A stretch of DNA of 64,000 nt from Pseudomonas sp. Irchel s3h14 (GTDB lineage: Bacteria; Pseudomonadota; Gammaproteobacteria; Pseudomonadales; Pseudomonadaceae), in the NCBI RefSeq assembly GCF_900187425.1, contig NZ_FYDJ01000004.1:62001-126000 (forward strand), written 5' to 3'. Below the pieces are notes generated by a model. The model was not told where the DNA came from and made no database searches. It saw nothing but the letters and a program-made list of their open reading frames with translations. A program made the position numbers and the translations under genes. Shown here one piece after another: positions 63,131 through 64,000 of the stretch. Position 1 is the first letter of the stretch, and the number at the start of each line of letters is the position of its first letter.

Positions 63131-64000
63131 TTACTCCGTGCCCGCAGGGTCGGCTTGCAGTTTGGTTTCGACTTCTATCGCCGGGGTAGCGTCTGGCTTG
63201 ACCCACCAGGTGTTAATGCCGATGTCGTACTTGGGTGAAACTTTCGGATGACCGATGTGGTTCCAGTAAGCCACGCGCCAGGTTTTGATGTGCCAGTTGG
63301 GGATCACGTAATAACCCCATTGCAGCACGCGGTCCAGTGCGCGGGCGTGGGCCACCAGGCTTTTGCGCGAATCGGCGTTGATCAGTTGCTCGACCAACTG
63401 GTCCACCACCGGGTCTTTCAGGCCCATGGAATTGCGGCTGCCGGGTTTGTCGGCGGCGTCAGACATCCAGAATTCACGCTGTTCATTGCCCGGAGAGTTG
63501 GACTGCGGGAAGCTGCCGACGATCATGTCGAAGTCCCGTGAGCGCACGCGGTTGATGTACTGCGAGACGTCGACCCGACGGATCACCAAGTCGATTCCCA
63601 GGTCACTCATGTTGCGCTTGAACGGCAGCAGCACCCGCTCGAATTCGGTCTGGGCCAATAGAAATTCGATGGTCACCGGTTTGCCATTGGTGTCGACCAT
63701 CTTGTCATCGACGATCCGCCAGCCCGCCTCTTGCAGCAGTTGATAAGCTTTGCGCTGCTGGGCGCGGATCATGCCGCTGGCGTCAGTCACCGGGTTCTGG
63801 AACGCCTCGCTGAACACCTGCTCGGGAATCTTGCCGCGGAACGGGTCGAGGATCGCCAGTTGATCGGCGTCCGGCAGGCCGCTGGCCGCCATTTCCGAAT
63901 TTTCGAAATAACTGCGGGTGCGCGCGTAGGCACCGTTGAACAGTTGCTTGTTGGTCCACTCAAAGTCCAGCAACAGGGTCAGGGCCTGGCGCACGCGCAC
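63131..64000 (-). CDS. yejA: Periplasmic oligopeptide-binding protein YejA, C-terminal part (runs off the right edge)
   Basis: Open at the window edge; 289 C-terminal residues seen. SBP_bac_5 features are [36 protein letters not shown] (YejA type) and ILPWHIK-like [16 protein letters not shown]. The product ends 4 bases before yejB's start, so the order is yejA-yejB-yejE-yejF-fabI. Signal peptide and N-terminal lobe are outside the window. Confidence 0.92.
   Translation of the reverse strand: MRVRQALTLLLDFEWTNKQLFNGAYARTRSYFENSEMAASGLPDADQLAILDPFRGKIPEQVFSEAFQNPVTDASGMIRAQQRKAYQLLQEAGWRIVDDKMVDTNGKPVTIEFLLAQTEFERVLLPFKRNMSDLGIDLVIRRVDVSQYINRVRSRDFDMIVGSFPQSNSPGNEQREFWMSDAADKPGSRNSMGLKDPVVDQLVEQLINADSRKSLVAHARALDRVLQWGYYVIPNWHIKTWRVAYWNHIGHPKVSPKYDIGINTWWVKPDATPAIEVETKLQADPAGTE

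Overview
The window looks like a chromosomal segment of a fluorescens-group Pseudomonas. The signs are high-GC coding DNA with strong GC3 bias, three families of short palindromic intergenic repeats typical of that group, and familiar blocks: udh-uxuL uronate oxidation, preTA/hydA pyrimidine catabolism, acnB, miaE, rstAB and fabI-yejABEF. I found no rRNA, tRNA, integrase, transposase or CRISPR array. It is mostly metabolic and transport DNA with a few accessory insertions. Gene identities come from reading the translations; nothing was searched. Layout: 0-5 kb holds the tail of a hybrid sensor kinase, then a leftward uronate set (OprD-family porin, uronate dehydrogenase, aldarolactonase, aldose epimerase). 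4.9-6.1 kb is copCD. 6.2-14.7 kb is a complete reductive pyrimidine pathway: TetR/RutR-like regulator, dihydropyrimidine dehydrogenase PreTA, dihydropyrimidinase, and divergently an NCS1 permease and an N-carbamoyl-beta-alanine amidohydrolase. Together they take uracil or thymine to beta-amino acids. 14.7-16.1 kb is an ECF41 sigma factor with its AhpD-like partner and a readable ECF41-type promoter. 16.3-19.7 kb has a PAS-LuxR regulator, two small proteins and a Gfo/Idh/MocA dehydrogenase with two IolR-like operator candidates. 20.0-21.1 kb is a low-GC two-gene unit with a PARP-like ADP-ribosyltransferase signature, probably toxin-antitoxin-like. 21-27 kb holds SDR, kinase-like, hydroxyacid dehydrogenase, TetR/tautomerase and Ser/Thr transporter genes. 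27-36.6 kb holds acnB, a DUF1289 protein, a UspE-like protein, miaE, rstAB, mipA, a GFA protein and a thioesterase. 36.8-40 kb is a LysR regulator with a divergent agmatine-deiminase-family enzyme and a PotF-like binding protein. 40.2-42.7 kb is an ada / ICL-PEPM-like / alkA alkylation-repair operon. 42.8-45.3 kb has three small-molecule exporters. 45.3-49 kb is a 1213-residue protein ending in an intact Fic motif, with AT-rich DNA upstream. 49-58.4 kb has regulators, an SDR and a Tat-exported molybdenum hydroxylase with a dihaem cytochrome. 58.6-64 kb is fabI and yejFEBA, with yejA running off the edge. The observations most worth checking are the ART-like pair (20052-21061), the large Fic protein (45323-48964), the ECF41 promoter embedded in a palindrome (14678-14731), paired GTAC-centred operators in front of udh and the porin, the divergent agmatine-deiminase paralogue, the ICL/PEPM gene between ada and alkA, and a 54-bp-arm inverted repeat upstream of acnB.
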